DNA of 14,351 nucleotides from an uncultured Traorella sp. (lineage in GTDB: Bacteria; Bacillota_I; Bacilli_A; Erysipelotrichales; Erysipelotrichaceae): NCBI GenBank assembly GCA_945919165.1, contig CAMEIZ010000025.1:1-14351 (forward strand), read 5' to 3'. The notes beneath the pieces are model-generated. The model made no database searches, was not told where the DNA came from, and saw only the letters and a program-made list of their open reading frames with translations. Positions 12,561 through 14,351 of this stretch are shown here, one piece after another. Both the position numbers and the translations under genes were made by a program. Positions within the stretch are counted from its first letter, which is position 1; each line of letters opens with the position of its first letter.

Positions 12561-12600
12561 AAAAAAAAAGACCTTATTCAGATTTTTTATGAATAAGATC
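12561..12600 (-). terminator. Terminator of dinB
   Basis: On the - strand GATCTTATTC (12600-12591) pairs with GAATAAGGTC (12579-12570; one G-T pair) and is followed by nine Ts. The stem includes the last codons of dinB. Confidence 0.82.
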
Positions 12601-13593
12601 ACTTGCAAACATTAATTTAGGTTCACATAAATGACGATTAAGTTCATCTAATACATCTTGTTTGGTGATTGCTTTTGTTTCAAAAAACGAAATTTGTTCA
12701 ATTGAGTTTTTGTTGCTTGTTAATGATCCCAAAGCAATACCAAGATGACGAATTGGCTGACCATTAAGATTATTCTTATCAAAAAGATAAAGTGCATGTT
12801 CTAAAAGAACATCAGCTTGATTCGTAAAGGATTCCATGGTAAAAGATCTAACAATCGTTGAAAAATCACTGTAACGAATACTGATTGAAATAGTTTTTCC
12901 CTGTACTTTTTCTTCATTCAGACGGATAGCTAATTCTGTGGCAAGCCTTCTGAATATATTTTTGATTTCTTCATAGTCTTCAACATCTTGATTCATTGTT
13001 GTACTTTGTGAAAGAGATTGTACTGGAGCTGTTTTCCTTCCAATTCCCCACATATCTTCAATTGGCAAAGGCCATAATTTTTTTGAAATTTCCTGTTTTC
13101 TTAAAATTGTAATTCCCATAGGTTTTCTCATGTCAGAAGCCATTTTTGCCAAAAAACGATTAGGTGCAACACCAATTGAACAGGACAAACCAAGTTCATC
13201 TTTTAACCCTTGCTGAATTTGCCAGGCTAAATCCAATGGTCGTTTATATTGCTTAATAGTCTTTGTAACGTCGACAAAACATTCATCTATGCTCATCGGT
13301 TCAACATACGGAGAAAACGTTCTAATGTAATCAAAAAACTGTTTGCTGAGCTTTTCATACCATTCAAAATCAACTGGAACAACAATCAGATGCGGACACA
13401 ATTGAAGAGCCATTTTAATGGGCATAGCAGAATGAATACCTAGCTCTCTTGCAGCATAGCTGGCAGTACAAACAACCCCTCTTCTAGATAATCCGCTGAC
13501 TACAAGAGGCTGATTTTCATAAGATGAATTTTTCAATATTTCTGCATTTGCATAAAATGCATTTAGATCAATATGAAATAAAACTCTACCCAT
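12574..13593 (-). CDS. dinB: DNA polymerase IV (Y-family)
   Basis: With the ATG at 13593 (GGAGG at 13599-13603, 5 nt upstream) the protein has 339 residues. Catalytic residues of translesion polymerases are visible: Asp9 in HIDLNAFYANAE (7-18) with Tyr14 in the steric-gate position, and SIDE at 101-104 (Asp103, Glu104). SYAARELGIHSAMP (45-58) and CSIGVAPNRFLAKMASD in the palm, and the WGIGRKT helix-hairpin-helix in the thumb, complete the domain set. The polymerase bypasses damaged bases. At 339 residues it is slightly shorter than E. coli DinB (351), and I see no clear C-terminal beta-clamp motif. It lies 45 bp after spo0A and may have its own promoter (TATAAT, 13615-13610). Confidence 0.93.
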   Translation of the reverse strand: MGRVLFHIDLNAFYANAEILKNSSYENQPLVVSGLSRRGVVCTASYAARELGIHSAMPIKMALQLCPHLIVVPVDFEWYEKLSKQFFDYIRTFSPYVEPMSIDECFVDVTKTIKQYKRPLDLAWQIQQGLKDELGLSCSIGVAPNRFLAKMASDMRKPMGITILRKQEISKKLWPLPIEDMWGIGRKTAPVQSLSQSTTMNQDVEDYEEIKNIFRRLATELAIRLNEEKVQGKTISISIRYSDFSTIVRSFTMESFTNQADVLLEHALYLFDKNNLNGQPIRHLGIALGSLTSNKNSIEQISFFETKAITKQDVLDELNRHLCEPKLMFASDLIHKKSE

Positions 13594-13638
13594 AAATTCC
13601 TCCATGAGTATTATAAATGAAATAAAGCAGAATTACTA

Positions 13639-14351
13639 CTATCGATAAAGTCTTTCGTTATTTTTTAGTTTATTATCTAAACGTAATTTATCAGAAATCA
13701 TAGCAATAAATTCAGAATTGGTTGGTTTAGCCTTACTGGCCGAAATTGTATAACCAAATATTTCATCTATCGCATCAACATTTCCACGATTCCAGGCAAC
13801 TTCAATGGCATGACGAATAGCTCTTTCTACACGAGAAGATGTTGTTGCATATAATTTAGCTATTTCAGGATAAAGGACTTTTGTAATTTGTCCTAAAAAA
13901 TCAATGTTTTCATATGTTTCAAGTATTGCAGTTCTTAAATACAGATATCCCTTAATATGAGCAGGAATCCCAATTTCATGTAATATTTCTGTTACATCCT
14001 TTTCTAGTTCAATTCTTAATAATTTATCTCTTTCACTGACATTTAATGAAATGACATTACCACTTGGCTCGACTCCGCTAATAGCAACCATTTTATTTAT
14101 AATCTGCTTTACTTCAAAAGGTTTCATCAATAAATAAGCAATGGCATATTTCTGCAAATCAACAATCATAGCATCATTAATAAGAGGCGTTGTAGCAATG
14201 ATATGACGTACTTGAATACGATGGGCTTTTAGTTCACTTAGTACTTGAAAACCATCTTTTATTGGCATAATCAAATCTAATATGAGAAAATCAATACTTC
14301 TGTTTGTTAGTTCTTTTAAACACTGCTCACCGTTTGAAGCACTTCCTAAAA
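13639..14351 (-). CDS. spo0A: Sporulation master regulator Spo0A (start outside window)
   Basis: The frame is open to the window edge and gives 236 residues, about 30 short of a full Spo0A (267 in B. subtilis). The receiver domain shows LILDLIMPIKDGF, whose Asp is the phosphorylation site (Asp56 in B. subtilis), then T and K of the switch (ATTPL, LMKPF). The C-terminal DNA-binding domain has ASRVERAIRHAIEVAW-like TSSRVERAIRHAIEVAWNRG and KPTNSEFIAMISDKLRL, which are almost invariant in Spo0A. Phosphorylated Spo0A binds 0A boxes and starts sporulation. Its presence together with spoIIM and spoIVA implies an endospore former. Confidence 0.97.
   Translation of the reverse strand, partial: LGSASNGEQCLKELTNRSIDFLILDLIMPIKDGFQVLSELKAHRIQVRHIIATTPLINDAMIVDLQKYAIAYLLMKPFEVKQIINKMVAISGVEPSGNVISLNVSERDKLLRIELEKDVTEILHEIGIPAHIKGYLYLRTAILETYENIDFLGQITKVLYPEIAKLYATTSSRVERAIRHAIEVAWNRGNVDAIDEIFGYTISASKAKPTNSEFIAMISDKLRLDNKLKNNERLYR

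Noticed and set aside
1..14351. CRISPR arrays, tRNA or rRNA genes, insertion sequences, riboswitches
   Set aside because: No spaced repeat arrays, no cloverleaf-like sequence, no transposase frames and no recognisable riboswitch core found by eye.

Overview
The window comes from a low-GC, spore-forming member of the Bacillota. The chromosomal genes are recognisable sporulation and housekeeping genes: the spoIVA tail next to HU, and spo0A, dinB, spoIIM, xerD and deoB in one cluster. Base composition and general character of the proteins suggest an Erysipelotrichia-like lineage (Coprobacillus/Thomasclavelia type), but this is an inference and I would not name a genus.

Left chromosomal arm (1-2785, all + strand): the last 53 codons of spoIVA, the HU gene with a clear promoter and terminator, a YugP-type membrane zinc peptidase, and a secreted 495-residue protein with two Ig-like domains. 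Right chromosomal arm (8236-14351, all - strand): spo0A (its start lies outside the window), dinB, spoIIM, then xerD, deoB, mrp and a SanA/YdcF-like gene in one tight run that ends in a terminator at 8252-8275. The two arms are transcribed toward each other, and they meet at the inserted element.

Between them (2825-8212, about 5.39 kb, flanked by a perfect 20-bp direct repeat) lies what reads as a complete integrated filamentous phage (inovirus-like) with no recombinase gene of its own. On the - strand, in transcription order, it has three small early genes (the third in the place of the M13 gene V ssDNA-binding protein), a leaderless major coat protein followed by a terminator, a Zot/pI-type assembly ATPase, a 47-residue one-helix protein, a 162-residue membrane-anchored protein, a secreted 402-residue pIII-like protein, a 90-residue pVI-like membrane protein, a structured intergenic region, and a rolling-circle Rep. 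A divergent + strand repressor sits behind a control region with three identical-type palindromic operators.

Two points stand out. First, the left repeat lies inside a sequence that matches bacterial dif sites (XerC arm, 6-bp centre, XerD arm), so the phage probably integrates with the host XerC/XerD pair, as CTXphi does; the host XerD gene is in the same window. Converging gene orientation fits this being the replication terminus. Second, the replication module is of the pMV158 plasmid type: a Rep_2-family HUH protein, with the nick sequence TACTACG/AC exposed in the loop of a perfect 11-bp hairpin and three tandem 7-bp repeats beside it. The element thus looks like a pMV158-type rolling-circle replicon joined to filamentous-phage morphogenesis genes in a Gram-positive spore former. 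The rep gene runs through the attachment site, so its last codons differ between the integrated and circular forms.
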